This document shows, piece by piece, positions 29,520 to 39,199 of a stretch of 64,000 bases of DNA. This DNA comes from Bacillus sp. T33-2. GTDB taxonomy: Bacteria > Bacillota > Bacilli > Bacillales > Cytobacillaceae. The notes beneath the pieces are model-generated. The model made no database searches. It worked only from the letters and a program-made list of their open reading frames with translations, and was not told the DNA's origin. Numbering within the stretch: the first letter of the stretch is position 1; the number at the start of each line of letters is the position of its first letter. The stretch is from contig NZ_PGVB01000034.1 in the NCBI RefSeq assembly GCF_002860205.1, positions 62,001 through 126,000 of the forward strand. Reading direction: 5' to 3'. The translations under genes and the position numbers were made by a program.

Positions 29520-30536
29520 ATGTTCCAAAAAATGCTTAAAAATAATTACGGCATCCAGCCTGAAACCGAGATCACGTTCGGGAAATTCCGTGGTTTTAAG
29601 TCAAACAACAACCTTTATTTGATTATGGACGTGACCGGGCGAAAGGAGCAGGAAATAAACGAGCTTAACAGGATGGCCCAGCACCTGCAGAACAGGGGTG
29701 ACAGGGAAGCGGCGAAGTTTTTACTGACAAAGGAAGGGAATATCGTTTGTAAGTGGGAAAAAAACAGCTATTGCCTTATGGCGGGGAATGGGCTTAAAAC
29801 CCCTCAGCACAACAGAATCGGCCGCAAACTGGCAAAGTTCCATGCACGGGGGCGCAATATTCCCTTCCGTGTGGAGCATGTCAGCCGTGTTGGGCAATGG
29901 AAACAGTATTGGGAGATGCGGCTGGACCAAATGGAGAGTGTGTGGAATGGAAAGCTGTTTATCGAGCCCGAAAATGAATTCGAGCGTATGTTCCTGGAAT
30001 CCTTTCCATATTATATGGGGCTTTCGGAGAATGCGATCCAATATCTCGTTGACACGGAAATGGATGATGAGCCGCAGGAGGTGGACCATGGAACAGTCTG
30101 CCATGAGCGGTTTTCAACAGAGGCATGGGGCACAAGCTATGCCGTAAGAAACCCTTTTGACTGGGTCTATGATCATGCAGGCCGGGACATTGCTGAGTGG
30201 ATCAGGGAACGCTACTTTTACAATATCCAGACAAGCCAGCTTGAGATCAGGCAGTTCATGATGGAATACCAGGCCATCAGCCAGCTGTCTTCTTTTTCAT
30301 GGCGGCTGCTGTATGCCAGGCTCCTTTTCCCGCTTCATTTCTTTGAATGTGTTGAAAATTATTATATGACCACATCTGAACAGCAAAAAAACTATTTGCA
30401 GGACAAACTGGAGAAATTTTTAAAACAGACGGGGGAGCATGAGCAGTTTTTAGGGCGATTTTTTCAACTCGCAGAAGCGCCCGCCAGGTACCTTAAAATA
30501 CCGTCAGTGGATTGGATTGCCAGGCAAGTGCATTAG
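29520..30536 (+). CDS. yutH: CotS/YutH-family spore coat-associated kinase-like protein
   Basis: 338 residues, similar to YutH, a spore coat-associated protein of the CotS kinase-like family. The kinase-like fold is degenerate: HARGRN stands where an HGDLxxxN-type catalytic loop would be expected, and I see no clear DFD triad, so activity is doubtful. HDTVCHERF-like DHGTVCHERF and the NPFDWVYDHAGRDIAEWIR segment are conserved in the family. The ATG at 29520 follows GGGGTGG. Confidence 0.8.
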   Translation: MFQKMLKNNYGIQPETEITFGKFRGFKSNNNLYLIMDVTGRKEQEINELNRMAQHLQNRGDREAAKFLLTKEGNIVCKWEKNSYCLMAGNGLKTPQHNRIGRKLAKFHARGRNIPFRVEHVSRVGQWKQYWEMRLDQMESVWNGKLFIEPENEFERMFLESFPYYMGLSENAIQYLVDTEMDDEPQEVDHGTVCHERFSTEAWGTSYAVRNPFDWVYDHAGRDIAEWIRERYFYNIQTSQLEIRQFMMEYQAISQLSSFSWRLLYARLLFPLHFFECVENYYMTTSEQQKNYLQDKLEKFLKQTGEHEQFLGRFFQLAEAPARYLKIPSVDWIARQVH

Positions 30537-30617
30537 CGATAAAAATTTTTCACAAAAAGAATGCAGCGTTTTTAATGAAGTAAACGGTTACATTGGTATT
30601 TTGAAATTATTTATCCC

Positions 30618-30646
30618 TTGTAATTAGTGATTTGCACTCGTATAAT
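30618..30646 (+). promoter_or_regulatory. sigma-A promoter of hom-thrC-thrB
   Basis: TTGTAA (30618-30623), a 17-base spacer and TATAAT (30641-30646), 60 bases before the hom start. No T-box leader lies between them. Confidence 0.75.
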
Positions 30647-30705
30647 GTCTACTATATAAATACAAATGTTCATTCAGAGAGAACAAGTGTAGAGGGGAGA
30701 ACGAA

Positions 30706-32004
30706 ATGAAAGCCATCGCTATCGGATTGCTTGGACTGGGAACAGTCGGATCGGGTGTCGTAAAAATTGTGGAAAACCATCAGGATAAATTGATCCACCA
30801 GGTGGGATGCCCGGTAAACATCAAAAAAATTCTGGTCCAGGAGCCAGCAAAAGAAAGATGCGTCAAAGTGGATCCCGGTTCGTTGACGTCCAATCCTGAT
30901 GATATCCTGGATGATCCGGAGATTGATGTTGTTATTGAAGTGATGGGCGGGGTCGAGAAAACGAGAGGATACTTGCTCAAAGCTTTGAACAATAAAAAGA
31001 ATGTGGTCACAGCCAACAAGGATTTAATGGCTTTATACGGCTCAGAGCTGTTGACCGCGGCTTCAGAAAATGGCTGTGATTTATTCTATGAGGCAAGCGT
31101 GGCAGGGGGGATCCCCATTTTAAGAAGCCTTGTCGACGGCCTCGCGTCAGACCGGATCACGAAAATGATGGGGATTGTCAATGGAACAACCAATTTTATT
31201 TTAACGAAGATGAGCAATGAGGGTCTCGCCTATGCATCCGTTTTAAAAGAAGCCCAGGAGCTTGGCTATGCTGAAGCGGATCCTGCCGCGGATGTCGAAG
31301 GGCTGGATGCAGCGAGGAAGATGGCGATTCTGGCGACACTCGGATTTTCAATGAAAATCGATCTTGATGATGTCAATGTCAAAGGGATTACAGCAATAAC
31401 GGAGGAAGACTTGCGTTATGGAAAACAGCTTGGCTATACGATGAAACTCATCGGGATTGCCGACCGTTCCGGTGATAAGGTGGAGGTAAGCGTGCAGCCG
31501 GCCCTGCTCCCCGATGCCCATCCACTTGCCTCGGTCAATAATGAATATAATGCAGTGTACGTTTATGGAGAAGCGGTTGGCGAAACAATGTTTTACGGTC
31601 CCGGTGCCGGCAGCCTTCCGACGGCGACCGCGGTTGTATCCGACCTTGTCGGCGTTGTGAAGAACCTCCGGCTCGGGGTGAATGGCAGCAGCGCAGTCAC
31701 CCCCCAGTACGAAAAGAAACTGAAGCAGCCTGAGGAAGTTTACTCCAAATATTTTTTGCGTCTTCTCGTTAAAGACCAAGTAGGAGTGTTCGCTGAAATC
31801 ACCTCAATTTTTTCGGCACACAGCGTAAGTTTCGAAAAGATTTTGCAGCTGCCTGTAAAAGAACAGGGACTGGCGGAAATCGTTCTGGTTACACACCACT
31901 CTTCTCTCAAAGACTATGAAGATATATTAATGGAGCTGCGGGATATGGAAGCAGTCAATCAAATCAAGAGTTCGTACCGTGTGGAAGGAAGTGTAAGGCA
32001 GTGA
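30706..32004 (+). CDS. hom: homoserine dehydrogenase
   Basis: 432-residue enzyme reducing aspartate semialdehyde to homoserine. N-terminal Rossmann motif [12 protein letters not shown]; catalytic and substrate region [18 protein letters not shown] and [11 protein letters not shown]-terminal ACT domain (about residues 352-430), the expected site of threonine feedback. It overlaps thrC by 4 bases. Operon hom-thrC-thrB as in B. subtilis. Confidence 0.97.
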   Translation: MKAIAIGLLGLGTVGSGVVKIVENHQDKLIHQVGCPVNIKKILVQEPAKERCVKVDPGSLTSNPDDILDDPEIDVVIEVMGGVEKTRGYLLKALNNKKNVVTANKDLMALYGSELLTAASENGCDLFYEASVAGGIPILRSLVDGLASDRITKMMGIVNGTTNFILTKMSNEGLAYASVLKEAQELGYAEADPAADVEGLDAARKMAILATLGFSMKIDLDDVNVKGITAITEEDLRYGKQLGYTMKLIGIADRSGDKVEVSVQPALLPDAHPLASVNNEYNAVYVYGEAVGETMFYGPGAGSLPTATAVVSDLVGVVKNLRLGVNGSSAVTPQYEKKLKQPEEVYSKYFLRLLVKDQVGVFAEITSIFSAHSVSFEKILQLPVKEQGLAEIVLVTHHSSLKDYEDILMELRDMEAVNQIKSSYRVEGSVRQ

Positions 32005-33062
32005 AATGGAATGGCCTGCTAGAAGAATATAAAGAATTTCTACCTGTTACAGATAAAACACCAATGCTTACCCTGCATGAGGGAAATACTCCATTGATCC
32101 ACCTTAAACGGCTTTCCGAGGAATGGGGTATTGCACTCTATGTTAAAACAGAAGGGACCAACCCAACAGGTTCTTTCAAGGACAGAGGGATGGTAATGGC
32201 CGTGGCGAAAGCAGTTGAGTCTGGGAGCAGCACGATCATCTGTGCCTCAACCGGCAATACTTCAGCAGCTGCAGCGGCCTATGCCGCCCGGGCAGGAATC
32301 CGCTGCATCATTGTCATACCCGAAGGCAAAATCGCGATGGGGAAACTGGCCCAGGCGGTTATGTACGGGGCTGAAGTCATCTCCATTGAGGGCAATTTTG
32401 ACCAGGCGCTGAAAATGGTCAGGGCCATCAGCGAAACAGAGCCGGTCACGCTTGTCAATTCCGTGAACCCGTACCGGCTTGAAGGGCAAAAAACAGCTGC
32501 ATTCGAAATTTGCGACCAGCTTGGCTCTGCCCCTGACATCCTGGCGATCCCGGTTGGGAATGCCGGAAATATCAGTGCTTATTGGAAAGGGTTTAAAGAA
32601 TATAACGAAAAAAGGGGAACCGGGCTTCCGAGGATGATTGGCTTTGAAGCGGAAGGCGCAGCCGCCATCGTCCACAACCGGGTGTTCGAGAATCCTGAAA
32701 CGATCGCAACAGCCATCCGGATTGGCAATCCTGCCAGCTGGGATCTCGCTGTGAGGGCAGCAGATGAATCAGGCGGCAAAATCGGGGAGGTTTCTGATGA
32801 GGAAATCCTGGCGGCATACAGGAAGCTGGCAAAAACGGAAGGGATATTTGCCGAGCCTGCATCCTGTGCCAGTCTTGCCGGGATATACAAACTCATTAAA
32901 GCAGGTGAAATTCCGCCAGGTACGAAAGTGGCAGCAGTGTTAACAGGTAACGGGCTGAAGGATCCCGCCACAGCGATTGACTGCAGTGAAGCTAAACCGG
33001 TGCTGCTGCCGAATGACGAAAGTGCTGTGATTGGCCATATCCGCGGGGTTGTCCATCAATGA
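32001..33062 (+). CDS. thrC: threonine synthase
   Basis: 353-residue PLP enzyme converting O-phosphohomoserine to threonine. The PLP lysine is in [11 protein letters not shown] (about K60), and the phosphate-binding glycine loop is in [13 protein letters not shown] start at 32001 within the end of hom; the stop overlaps thrB by 4 bases, so translation is coupled. Confidence 0.97.
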   Translation: MKWNGLLEEYKEFLPVTDKTPMLTLHEGNTPLIHLKRLSEEWGIALYVKTEGTNPTGSFKDRGMVMAVAKAVESGSSTIICASTGNTSAAAAAYAARAGIRCIIVIPEGKIAMGKLAQAVMYGAEVISIEGNFDQALKMVRAISETEPVTLVNSVNPYRLEGQKTAAFEICDQLGSAPDILAIPVGNAGNISAYWKGFKEYNEKRGTGLPRMIGFEAEGAAAIVHNRVFENPETIATAIRIGNPASWDLAVRAADESGGKIGEVSDEEILAAYRKLAKTEGIFAEPASCASLAGIYKLIKAGEIPPGTKVAAVLTGNGLKDPATAIDCSEAKPVLLPNDESAVIGHIRGVVHQ

Positions 33063-34009
33063 CCGTCCGCAGCCTGCGTGTGAAGGTGCCGGCTAGCTCG
33101 GCCAACCTGGGGCCTGGCTTTGATTCTGTCGGGCTGGCCCTGAAGCTGTACCTGACGGTGGAAGCAGAGACAAGCAGCAGTTGGGAAGTCCATGCCCTTG
33201 CCAAAGAACTGCAAAAATTCCCTCAAGATGAACGCCACTTTATTTGCCAGATTGCGATCAGGACAGCTGCCATTTATAAAAAGGAAATGCCGCCGCTGAG
33301 GCTTGTGGTGGACAGTGAGATTCCGCTCGCACGGGGCCTCGGCTCAAGTGCGGCTGCGATTGTAGCGGGAGTGGAGCTTGCCGACCATTTCTGCCAGCTT
33401 GGATTGGACAAGAATGAGAAACTATCAATTTCATCACGAATAGAGGGACACCCAGACAATGTAGGGGCCGCCCTGTTCGGAGGGCTTATTGTAGGCTGTG
33501 AGATAAATGGAGATGTAGAAATTACTGCGTTCAACCATCTTGAGCTGGAAGCGGCCGTGGTGATCCCAGCTTCTGAGCTGCTGACAGAAACCTCTCGGGA
33601 GGTGCTGCCACGGCTGCTGGAATTTCAAAGAGCTGTCCAGGGCAGTGCTGTTGCAAACCAGTTTCTTGCTGCAGTGTTGAGTGGCAACTGGGCGCTCGCA
33701 GGAAGAATGATGAGCCACGACCTTTTCCATCAGCCGTACCGCAGAAGCCTTGTCCCTTATATAGACAGCATTGAAAAACAAGCCGTTGCTTTTGGGGCGT
33801 TCGGTACAGCGTTGAGCGGCGCCGGTCCCTCAATCATCTGCCTTGCCGAGGTAGGGAAAGGTGAATATCTCGCAGCATCACTTCAAAAAAACTTTCCGGA
33901 TACGCAAGTATTGAACCTGGCCATTGACCGGAAGGGGAGCCATGTAAGTTCCGGTGCAATATTAAAGGACAGCCAGGACGTCATGTACAAAGAGAACCAG
34001 GAAGCATAA
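33059..34009 (+). CDS. thrB: homoserine kinase
   Basis: 316-residue GHMP kinase that phosphorylates homoserine. Motif 1 is [13 protein letters not shown] (about residues 9-21), the ATP-binding motif 2 is [12 protein letters not shown] (about 88-99) and motif 3 is TALSGAGPS (about 258-266). Last gene of the threonine operon, followed by a strong terminator. Confidence 0.97.
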   Translation: MTVRSLRVKVPASSANLGPGFDSVGLALKLYLTVEAETSSSWEVHALAKELQKFPQDERHFICQIAIRTAAIYKKEMPPLRLVVDSEIPLARGLGSSAAAIVAGVELADHFCQLGLDKNEKLSISSRIEGHPDNVGAALFGGLIVGCEINGDVEITAFNHLELEAAVVIPASELLTETSREVLPRLLEFQRAVQGSAVANQFLAAVLSGNWALAGRMMSHDLFHQPYRRSLVPYIDSIEKQAVAFGAFGTALSGAGPSIICLAEVGKGEYLAASLQKNFPDTQVLNLAIDRKGSHVSSGAILKDSQDVMYKENQEA

Positions 34010-34012
34010 ACA

Positions 34013-34052
34013 AAAAAAAGCGGTTCTGCCGAAATGGCAAAACCGCTTTTAT
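34013..34052. terminator. bidirectional terminator between thrB and yutI
   Basis: AAAAAGCGGTTCTGCC and GGCAAAACCGCTTTT pair around GAAAT, with U-runs on both strands. Confidence 0.92.
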
Positions 34053-34066
34053 TATTCAATAGTAGA

Positions 34067-34303
34067 TTAAAATACTTGTTCTACCTCGACAATACCGGGA
34101 ACTTCTTCTAAAAGGGCACGTTCGATTCCGGCTTTTAATGTAATCGTCGAGCTCGGGCAGCTTCCGCAAGCGCCAAGCAAACGAAGTTTTACAACGCCGT
34201 CTTCTACATCAACCAATTCGCAGTCTCCGCCATCACGAAGAAGGAAGGGGCGCAATTTATCTAATACTTCCTGAACTTGTTCTTGCATTTCCAGTTCTGT
34301 CAT
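34067..34303 (-). CDS. yutI: NifU C-terminal-domain Fe-S protein (Nfu-like) YutI
   Basis: 78-residue Nfu domain, with the cluster-binding CxxC in GSCPSST ([13 protein letters not shown]). Works as a Fe-S carrier between the Suf scaffold and target enzymes. Length and sequence match B. subtilis YutI. The ATG at 34303 follows AAAGGAGT. Confidence 0.93.
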   Translation of the reverse strand: MTELEMQEQVQEVLDKLRPFLLRDGGDCELVDVEDGVVKLRLLGACGSCPSSTITLKAGIERALLEEVPGIVEVEQVF

Positions 34304-34455
34304 GTTAATCGACTCCTTTCATAATATTTATTATAATCACATCGCATCGAAAAATCTATTGTTCAATCCGAAAAACCACTAAACAACAGTTTTTCTTATG
34401 CAGGCCCCATTCCTTATAGTACAATATAAAGAAAATGCCATTGGGGGTAGCGTGC

Positions 34456-34782
34456 ATGGGGAGAAAAGAGGTTGAAATTATCGTTTATGGGGCAGATCAG
34501 CTCTGTCCAAGCTGTGTCAATCTTCCCTCTTCAAAAGAAACATACGACTGGCTGGAAGCCGCGATCAGCCGGAAGTTTGCAGGCCAGCCATTTAAAATTT
34601 CCTATGTTGATATCTATAATCCTCCAAATGATGAACATAGACAAAGCTTTGCCAGGAGAGTCATAGAAGAAGACATGTTCTATCCTGTGGTCCTGCTGGA
34701 AGACAGAGTAGTGGGGGAAGGGAACCCGCGCTTAAAAACCATTTTTGCAGAAATGGAGAAGTATGGCTACCAAGCTGTATAA
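34456..34782 (+). CDS. yuzD: thioredoxin-like DUF1462 protein YuzD
   Basis: 108-residue protein similar to YuzD, DUF1462 family, with a thioredoxin-like start (VEIIVYGADQLCPSCVNLP) holding CPSC. Function unknown. The ATG at 34456 follows GGGGG by about 10 bases. Oddity: the last ten codons and the stop form the first unit of a tandem repeat that extends 180 bases downstream. Confidence 0.82.
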   Translation: MGRKEVEIIVYGADQLCPSCVNLPSSKETYDWLEAAISRKFAGQPFKISYVDIYNPPNDEHRQSFARRVIEEDMFYPVVLLEDRVVGEGNPRLKTIFAEMEKYGYQAV

Positions 34783-34972
34783 CCTTGAGAATTGGAGAAA
34801 CATGGCTAGCGAGCTGTATAACCTTGAGAAACATGCTACCGAACTGTATAAGCTTGAGATTTGGAGAAACATGCTAGCGAGCTGTATAACCTTGAGAATT
34901 GGAGAAACATGCTACCGAGCTGTATAACCTTGAAATTTGGAGAAGTATGCTTACCAAGCGGAATTACCGCGA
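34755..34972 (+). repeat. 38-bp tandem repeat derived from the 3' end of yuzD
   Basis: The unit GGAGAAACATGGCTAGCGAG + CTGTATAACCTTGAGAAT recurs; the GCTGTATAA element is at 34774, 34813, 34843, 34881 and 34919 and a decayed copy is near 34957. Spacings are 39, 30, 38, 38 and 38; one unit lacks 8 bases. The first copy is the coding end of yuzD with its TAA stop, so the array looks like an expansion of the gene end. Confidence 0.85.
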
Positions 34973-34999
34973 GATTTAGTTGCGGGGTCAGGGAAAAAA

Positions 35000-35125
35000 T
35001 CACATCGCTTAATTTAAACCACTTTTCGCTTAATTCACCATTGTTTTCGCTTAATTCACGTCACTAATTGCTTAATTGGTTTGATTTTTCGCTTAAATCA
35101 CCCGGATTTTCGCTTAACTCAGTTT
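35000..35125 (+). repeat. six 21-bp phased repeats of CGCTTAATTCAC
   Basis: The motif (TTTT)CGCTTAATTCAC starts at 35006, 35027, 35048, 35069 (TGCTTAATT variant), 35090 and 35111. The spacing is exactly 21 bases each time, although sequence between motifs varies. There is no ribosome site or long frame through it. It lies between the yuzD-derived repeat and a terminator. Confidence 0.88.
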
Positions 35126-35130
35126 GCTAA

Positions 35131-35171
35131 CAAAAAGCATTCCAATCTTATCTGGAATGCTTTTTGTTTTT
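35131..35171. terminator. bidirectional terminator before yutJ 3' end
   Basis: CAAAAAGCATTCCA and TGGAATGCTTTTTG pair around ATCTTATC, with a following TTTTTAAT. Confidence 0.88.
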
Positions 35172-35189
35172 AATATTAATTGGTGCATT

Positions 35190-36257
35190 TTATCCCCTAT
35201 GATACTTATACATCCACAATATCCCCGATTTCAACAGCCTTGCGACCCGACCGGTGATGGCCCTGTCGGCGACGAACCCGAAGCCTTGTTTTTTGCCCAG
35301 GGAACCGAGCACGCCTTTCAATTTGATCGGCGGGAAGGATTCGGGCAGTTCTTCACCGTTCCAGCGCTTTAATAGTACTTCCACGATTTGTTCAGCCTGG
35401 CCCTCGGCCAGCTGGGCGCTGGGGGCATGGGGAAGGCTCGCACAATCCCCGACGACAAAAACATTCTCATGGCGAGGGATATGGTGCTGGGGAGTCAAGG
35501 CGACCCGGCCCATTTTGTCTTTTTCGACATCAAGGTCACGGACGATCTTATTGGCCTGGATACCTGCCGTCCACACGATTGCATCACATGGAATCGGCTC
35601 ACCATGGTTGTACAGCAGATTTTCTTCAACACGGGTGATATTTGCATTGTTCACAATTTCGACCTCATGGGTATCAAACCAATTTTCCACATAAGTACTG
35701 AGCCGCTCTGAGAAATCTGACAATATATGGTTTCCCCGGTCGAATAATTTGATGTTTAAATCTTTCCGGCTTTCACTCAACTCGCTCGCTAGTTCAACAC
35801 CACTTAAGCCTGCGCCGACAATTGCCACCGTAGAACCCGGTGCAAGGCTGATCAGCGCCTGATAGGTACTGCGTGATTTTTCAATTGTCTGGATGCTGTG
35901 AGTGAATTCTTCAGCACCAGGTACATTGTGGTATTTATCCTCACAGCCAAGGCCGATTACTAGGTCGTCGAAATCCACTGTTTCGTCATTGGAAAGAAGG
36001 ACTTTGTTATCTTCCAGGCTGATGCCCTTCACTTCAGCGTACTTTACTTGAAGCCGGGGATGCTCGGGAAAGGAAGCCCGGACATCCTTGTCGGAAACCG
36101 TGCCTGCAGCCAGGGCATAATATTCTGTTTTTAAGCAATGATATGGAACACGGTCTATCAGCGTAATCTTTACATCTTCAGGCAATTCATTTGGCAGAAG
36201 GCGCTGGAGGATTCTCATTCCGCCATAACCGCCGCCAAGAATAACGAGATTTTTCAT
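35190..36257 (-). CDS. yutJ: NADH dehydrogenase-like flavoprotein YutJ
   Basis: 355-residue member of the type II NADH dehydrogenase family. FAD-binding GGGYGGMR is at the N-terminus, NAD(P)-binding GAGLSGVE near residue 150, and the second FAD segment VFVVGDCA near 275. The C-terminus lacks the long membrane-anchoring helix pair seen in some NDH-2 enzymes. Electron acceptor unknown. Divergent from yuzB. Confidence 0.87.
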   Translation of the reverse strand: MKNLVILGGGYGGMRILQRLLPNELPEDVKITLIDRVPYHCLKTEYYALAAGTVSDKDVRASFPEHPRLQVKYAEVKGISLEDNKVLLSNDETVDFDDLVIGLGCEDKYHNVPGAEEFTHSIQTIEKSRSTYQALISLAPGSTVAIVGAGLSGVELASELSESRKDLNIKLFDRGNHILSDFSERLSTYVENWFDTHEVEIVNNANITRVEENLLYNHGEPIPCDAIVWTAGIQANKIVRDLDVEKDKMGRVALTPQHHIPRHENVFVVGDCASLPHAPSAQLAEGQAEQIVEVLLKRWNGEELPESFPPIKLKGVLGSLGKKQGFGFVADRAITGRVARLLKSGILWMYKYHRG

Positions 36258-36509
36258 GCAAATTCCCCTCTTTATATCTGCTCATATGCTCGGTTCACAT
36301 GGTGCTATGGAAGTTAACCGTTTCCACTCATATATAAAAATTATTTAAAAATAATAAATTATGCTATAAACCAATCTAATTATCATAAAAATTATATCGA
36401 AATTGTGACAAAATAACAACAATTATATAGGACGGTGAAGGCTGGCAGCGAACATTGACGCTGCCGGTAAAAAAAGGTACGATAAACAATTAGTAGAGAG
36501 GTGAAGGAA

Positions 36510-36749
36510 ATGTTCAAGCCGATTATTGAATTCTGTATAAGCAATCTTGCAAGCGGCTCGCAAAGTGCTCTGGAGCGGCTTGAAAAGGATCCGAATCTGG
36601 ACATTATTGAATACGGATGTCTCGGTTACTGTGGCAAATGTGCCCGTTCCTTATATGCTCTCGTAAACGGAGAGCCGGTTTCTGCTGATACACCCGAAAA
36701 ACTGGTTGAGGAAATCTATAAATATCTGGATGAAAATCCTATGTTTTAA
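36510..36749 (+). CDS. yuzB: DUF1450 family protein YuzB
   Basis: 79-residue protein with clustered cysteines: C9 near the N-terminus (IIEFCISNL) and CLGYCGKC in the middle, a pattern like small thioredoxin-like ferredoxins. It could bind metal or an Fe-S cluster, but this is not shown. The ATG at 36510 follows GAGGTGAAGG; a GTG at 36501 is within that site. Confidence 0.85.
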   Translation: MFKPIIEFCISNLASGSQSALERLEKDPNLDIIEYGCLGYCGKCARSLYALVNGEPVSADTPEKLVEEIYKYLDENPMF

Positions 36750-36757
36750 ATACAATG

Positions 36758-36807
36758 GGAGCGGGGCCAAGTTACAGAATGTCTGTAATTTGATCCCGCT
36801 CTTTTCT
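36758..36807. terminator. bidirectional terminator between yuzB and DUF2225 gene
   Basis: GAGCGGG and CCCGCTC enclose an inner TTACAGA-ATG-TCTGTAA hairpin and are followed by TTTTCTTT. Confidence 0.75.
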
Positions 36808-36833
36808 TTATTCCCGACAGCCGGCATGATCGC

Positions 36834-37532
36834 TTACAACTGGCTACCCAATGCCTGCTGGTCTCTCACTTCCTGCCAGCGGTCCTTTGCCATTTGGATG
36901 ATTTTTGGTTCAAGCGACTGCTTTTGTTTTTCAATGACTTTAGAAAAATAACGCTGGGCTTCCGACATGTTGAAAGTCCTGATATGCAACTCACCGATTA
37001 AATAGTACAGCCGTACTTCAGATACTTGCGTCCCTTTAAAATCATCGGCACTATAGGAGTCTACATACTCCTTCAGGGCTAGCTTTAGAAAACGCTGTTC
37101 CTGGGTTGTGTCTTTTTTTGAACGGTAAAGCCAGGCAAGCCTCATATATAGTCCAGCGGTAACGATATGCTTTTCATTTTTCAGGGTAGCGCAGTATACG
37201 CCAAGCTTATATGTCTTGATTGCGTCCGCAATGCTGCGCTCTGAATTGAAATCCTGCGGGACCCAATGGCCGCACACCTTATCATTAATTGAATCCTTTG
37301 TCCCGGGCGGGAAGTACCCGCTAAAATCATCGGTGAACGAATAACCGCAGCCAGGGCATACATTTATGTAATAAAGATTTGGGTCTGCCGCGGGGTTGGA
37401 ATATGACGGGCAAAAATCAGTATCATAACCGGTCACCTTCACAAACCGAGAACGGATTTTTTTCGTGGTGAAGTACTTCCCACACATGATGCAGCTATAC
37501 TTTTTATCGTAAAGCAATTCGATTTCAGCCAT
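36834..37532 (-). CDS. DUF2225 protein with zinc ribbon and TPR-like repeats
   Basis: About 232 residues. The N-terminal zinc-ribbon-like part has CIMCGKYF and a later CPGCGYSF, with a Cys in DTDFCPSY. The C-terminal half is a helical repeat region resembling TPRs (AGLYMRLAWLYRSK, EVRLYYLIGELHIRTFN). DUF2225 proteins have no assigned biochemical function. The ATG at 37532 follows AGGAGATGA. Confidence 0.82.
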   Translation of the reverse strand: MAEIELLYDKKYSCIMCGKYFTTKKIRSRFVKVTGYDTDFCPSYSNPAADPNLYYINVCPGCGYSFTDDFSGYFPPGTKDSINDKVCGHWVPQDFNSERSIADAIKTYKLGVYCATLKNEKHIVTAGLYMRLAWLYRSKKDTTQEQRFLKLALKEYVDSYSADDFKGTQVSEVRLYYLIGELHIRTFNMSEAQRYFSKVIEKQKQSLEPKIIQMAKDRWQEVRDQQALGSQL

Positions 37533-37801
37533 GATGGTCATCTCCTAAAAGTCCTGTTGCTCACTTACATCCATTATATCTTAATGCCTAATTTTCTGGT
37601 AAGAGAAAATTGATGAGGAGATGTGTTTACGTTCACTAAAATGAATCAGGGGCATTGGCTGCCACACTCGCAGATATGCAAGCCTCAACGCCGGGGGGAG
37701 TGCGGAGTGAATACATTAAATTAAGCTCGATTGGTTGAGCATTGGAAAAACTCTGTATATACTATAGGTAGTATCGAATTGATATGTGGGAGGTAATGGT
37801 A

Positions 37802-38164
37802 ATGGAAGATACAGTTATCCTGACAGAAGCGGCAGCTCTGCAGGTTAAAGATATGATGAAGCAAAACGATGAGGAAGGATCTTTCCTGCGGGTGGCAGTG
37901 AAAGGCGGCGGCTGCAGCGGCCTGTCTTATGGTATGGGGTTCGCCCAGGAGCAGGAAGAAGGCGACAGCCAATTCGAACAGCATGGCATCAAGGTCCTTG
38001 TTGATAAGGAAAGTGCCCTTATTCTAAAAGGAACCAAAATAGACTTTAAACAATCTATGATGGGCGGGGGCTTCACCATAGACAACCCGAACGCAATCGC
38101 TTCCTGCGGCTGCGGTTCATCTTTCCGCACGGCGGTCAACGCCGGCAAACCGGAAGAATGCTAA
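37802..38164 (+). CDS. yutM: A-type Fe-S carrier / HesB-like protein YutM
   Basis: 120-residue A-type scaffold/carrier. The three cluster-binding cysteines are in GGCSGLSYG (about residue 38) and CGCGSSF (about 103-105). It would deliver clusters made by SufBCD to client enzymes. The ATG at 37802 follows GGGAGGT by 7 bases. Followed by a terminator shared with the convergent yumC. Confidence 0.93.
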   Translation: MEDTVILTEAAALQVKDMMKQNDEEGSFLRVAVKGGGCSGLSYGMGFAQEQEEGDSQFEQHGIKVLVDKESALILKGTKIDFKQSMMGGGFTIDNPNAIASCGCGSSFRTAVNAGKPEEC

Positions 38165-38195
38165 AAAGCAAGGTCAATGACCTTGCTTTTTGCTT
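38162..38195. terminator. bidirectional terminator between yutM and yumC
   Basis: AAAAAGCAAGGTCA and TGACCTTGCTTTTT are complementary around a minimal loop. Confidence 0.9.
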
Positions 38196-38203
38196 GCTCA
38201 TAT

Positions 38204-39199
38204 TTAGCTGAACATCGACGAGCTGTGAAGAGGCTGGATCTTCGCTTTTGGATCCATGTATGCTTTGGCGTTGTTCACAGCAGTTGGCGCTTCACCGAAT
38301 CCGCATGCAATCAATTTTACCTTGCCATCATAAGTGCAAATGTCTCCGGCAGCATAGATCCCTGGGATGTTTGTTTCCATTTTCGAGTTGACAACGATGG
38401 AATTTTTCTGAATCTCGAGTCCCCATTCCTTTATCGGGCCAAGGGACGACACGAATCCGTAGTTGACGATGACTGCATCAACATCAAGGGTTTCTGTCTC
38501 ATCACCATTGGCCGCTTTTAGGACTACCTGGCTGATCGCGTTTCCGTCGCCGATCAGTTCAGCCGGGACAAATGGTGTTTTCACTTGAGCCTTCGAGCTA
38601 AACAGATTTTCCACACTATGTTCATGTGCCCGGAATTTATCGCGCCTGTGGACGATGGTTACTTTTTCAGCGATCGGTTCGAGCATCAGTGTCCAGTCTA
38701 CTGCTGAATCCCCGCCGCCAAAAACGACAACCTTCTTGCCAGCGAACTGGTTTAAATCATCTATAAAATAATGAAGATTTTTCCCTTCATATTGTGAACC
38801 ATTTTCAAGCTCGATTCGGCGCGGCTGGAACGCTCCGTTGCCGGCAGTGATGATGATCGTTTTTGAAAAATGGACCTCTTTGTCAGTCGTCAGTTTGAAT
38901 GAACCGTCTTCCTGCTTCTCCAATTTTTCGACGGATTGTTCAAGGACGACTGTCGGATCAAATTTAGCCATTTGCTCCTTGAGATTGTTAACCAGCTCCT
39001 GAGCCCGGACCTTCGGGAAGCCGGCCACATCATATATGTATTTTTCAGGGTAAAGTGCTGATAACTGTCCGCCTAATTGCGGAAGGCTTTCTATTATCTT
39101 GACAGACGCCTGTCTCATGCCGCCATAAAAAGCAGTAAACAATCCAGTTGGTCCCCCGCCAATGATTGTAATGTCATAAACCTTTTGATCTTCCTTCAA
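38204..39199 (-). CDS. yumC: ferredoxin/flavodoxin-NADP+ reductase, thioredoxin-reductase type (YumC)
   Basis: 331-residue flavoprotein. FAD motif [16 protein letters not shown] at the N-terminus, NADP motif GGGDSAVDW near residue 160, second FAD motif [12 protein letters not shown] near 285. There is no CxxC redox pair, which separates it from thioredoxin reductase. It transfers electrons between NADPH and ferredoxin or flavodoxin. Divergent from yumB with a 400-base gap. Confidence 0.93.
   Translation of the reverse strand: MKEDQKVYDITIIGGGPTGLFTAFYGGMRQASVKIIESLPQLGGQLSALYPEKYIYDVAGFPKVRAQELVNNLKEQMAKFDPTVVLEQSVEKLEKQEDGSFKLTTDKEVHFSKTIIITAGNGAFQPRRIELENGSQYEGKNLHYFIDDLNQFAGKKVVVFGGGDSAVDWTLMLEPIAEKVTIVHRRDKFRAHEHSVENLFSSKAQVKTPFVPAELIGDGNAISQVVLKAANGDETETLDVDAVIVNYGFVSSLGPIKEWGLEIQKNSIVVNSKMETNIPGIYAAGDICTYDGKVKLIACGFGEAPTAVNNAKAYMDPKAKIQPLHSSSMFS

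Noticed and set aside
30537-30705. T-box leader for hom-thrCB
   Set aside because: There is too little space between the TATAAT promoter and the start codon, and no T-box sequence or terminator hairpin is present.
34745-35067. ORFs through the yuzD-derived repeats (60 and 68 codons)
   Set aside because: They arise from reading the repeat array in other frames; no ribosome site and no similarity outside the array.
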